From positions 1 to 14,788 of the forward strand of contig JABIZW010000012.1 in the NCBI GenBank assembly GCA_018666295.1: a stretch of 14,788 nt of DNA, read 5' to 3'. The notes under the pieces were generated by a model, which saw nothing but the letters and a program-made list of their open reading frames with translations, did not search any database and was not told where the DNA came from. This document shows, piece by piece, positions 14,455 to 14,788 of the stretch (its first letter is position 1; the number at the start of each line of letters is the position of its first letter). The position numbers and the translations under genes were made by a program. Origin of the DNA: Halieaceae bacterium (lineage in GTDB: Bacteria; Pseudomonadota; Gammaproteobacteria; Pseudomonadales; Halieaceae).

Positions 14455-14788
14455 CTCAGCATCGAGACATTCAGCATCGAGACATTAAGCTCCTGGTAAT
14501 GGATGTCGATGGTGTGATGACTAATGGCCAGGTGACTTACAGCAGCGAGGGTCATGAGCTCAAGTCCTTCAACATAAAAGATGGTGTGGGCATTAAACGG
14601 GTGCAAGCGGCGGGCATCGACACCGCCATTATCACCGGCAGAGTCTCTACCATGGTTGAGCGACGTGCCTCCGAGCTGCAGATTGGGCACTTGATACAGG
14701 GACGCGAAGACAAACTGACTGCACTGATAAGGCTTTTAGACACCCTAGAGATCGACATGAGTCGAGTCGCCTATATCGGTGATGACCT
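14451..14788 (+). CDS. kdsC: 3-deoxy-D-manno-octulosonate 8-phosphate phosphatase, 5' part
   Basis: KdsC dephosphorylates Kdo-8-phosphate to Kdo. It is a HAD-superfamily C0 phosphatase acting as a tetramer. The first 112 codons are present and the gene runs off the right edge. Seen: the nucleophile motif MDVDGVMTNG with D18 and D20, the second motif AIITGR, K at about 83 in QGREDKL and the beginning of the acidic motif YIGDD at the very end. The ATG at 14451 overlaps the kdsD stop. The segment before the catalytic motif contains a duplicated pentapeptide QHRDI-QHRDI (residues 3-12) encoded by a perfect 15-bp tandem repeat. In related genomes lptC, lptA and lptB usually follow. Confidence 0.95.
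   Translation, partial: MTQHRDIQHRDIKLLVMDVDGVMTNGQVTYSSEGHELKSFNIKDGVGIKRVQAAGIDTAIITGRVSTMVERRASELQIGHLIQGREDKLTALIRLLDTLEIDMSRVAYIGDD
14457..14486 (+). repeat. Perfect 15-bp tandem duplication in the kdsC 5' end
   Basis: CAGCATCGAGACATT occurs twice head to tail (14457-14471 and 14472-14486) without mismatch, in frame, adding five residues (QHRDI) to the N-terminus of KdsC six residues ahead of the nucleophile Asp18. Identity of both copies suggests a recent slippage event or, less likely, a sequencing or assembly artefact. Confidence 0.9.

Noticed and set aside
1..14788. Defence system, prophage, mobile element or CRISPR
   Set aside because: All substantial frames are assigned to core housekeeping genes, gaps are under about 190 bases, and no transposase, integrase, terminal repeats or spaced repeats were seen.

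Overview
This window is a compact stretch of gammaproteobacterial chromosome with moderately high GC, almost entirely housekeeping genes. Gene content and order match the region that in Pseudomonas runs sspB-sspA-petCBA-rpsI-rplM-zapE ... algW-hisD-hisG-murA-ibaG-mla ... kdsD-kdsC. The rplM-rpsI/zapE/zapG/degS and murA-ibaG-mlaC/yrbG-kdsD-kdsC neighbourhoods also occur in E. coli. A short-form HisG, a bc1 complex and this synteny suggest a (probably marine) gammaproteobacterium near Pseudomonadales/Cellvibrionales; that placement is inference. There are no RNA genes, CRISPR arrays or insertion sequences, and no sign of horizontal transfer.

Layout. (1) 1-4437, all minus strand: rplM-rpsI (ribosomal proteins L13 and S9), then petA (Rieske) and a fused petBC (cytochrome b + cytochrome c1 in one reading frame), then sspA and the first 12 codons of sspB. 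(2) 4516-8188: cell-division ATPase zapE (-), envelope/division protein zapG (+), a NIF3-family metal-binding protein (-), and the periplasmic stress protease degS/algW (+). (3) 8200-12348, one tight minus-strand operon: mlaC-ibaG-murA-hisG-hisD, joining lipid trafficking, an Fe-S related BolA protein, peptidoglycan precursor synthesis and histidine biosynthesis. (4) 12500-14788, plus strand: yrbG (CaCA-type antiporter), kdsD and kdsC (5' part), with 4-bp overlaps, entering the Kdo/LPS pathway.

How the genes work together. petA-petBC encode the full three-subunit bc1 complex. rplM-rpsI is the conserved ribosomal protein operon. degS, murA, mlaC, kdsD and kdsC all concern the envelope: stress sensing, murein precursors, phospholipid transport and LPS core sugar.

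No clearly new system was found. The most notable departures from the usual layout are: the petB-petC fusion into a 668-residue polyprotein; an mlaC gene without its normal neighbours mlaF, mlaE, mlaD and mlaB; an IbaG that lacks the usual C-terminal tail; absence of hisC after hisD; a perfect 15-bp tandem duplication at the start of kdsC; and a 12-bp palindrome lying over two divergent -10-like boxes between the nif3-like gene and degS.
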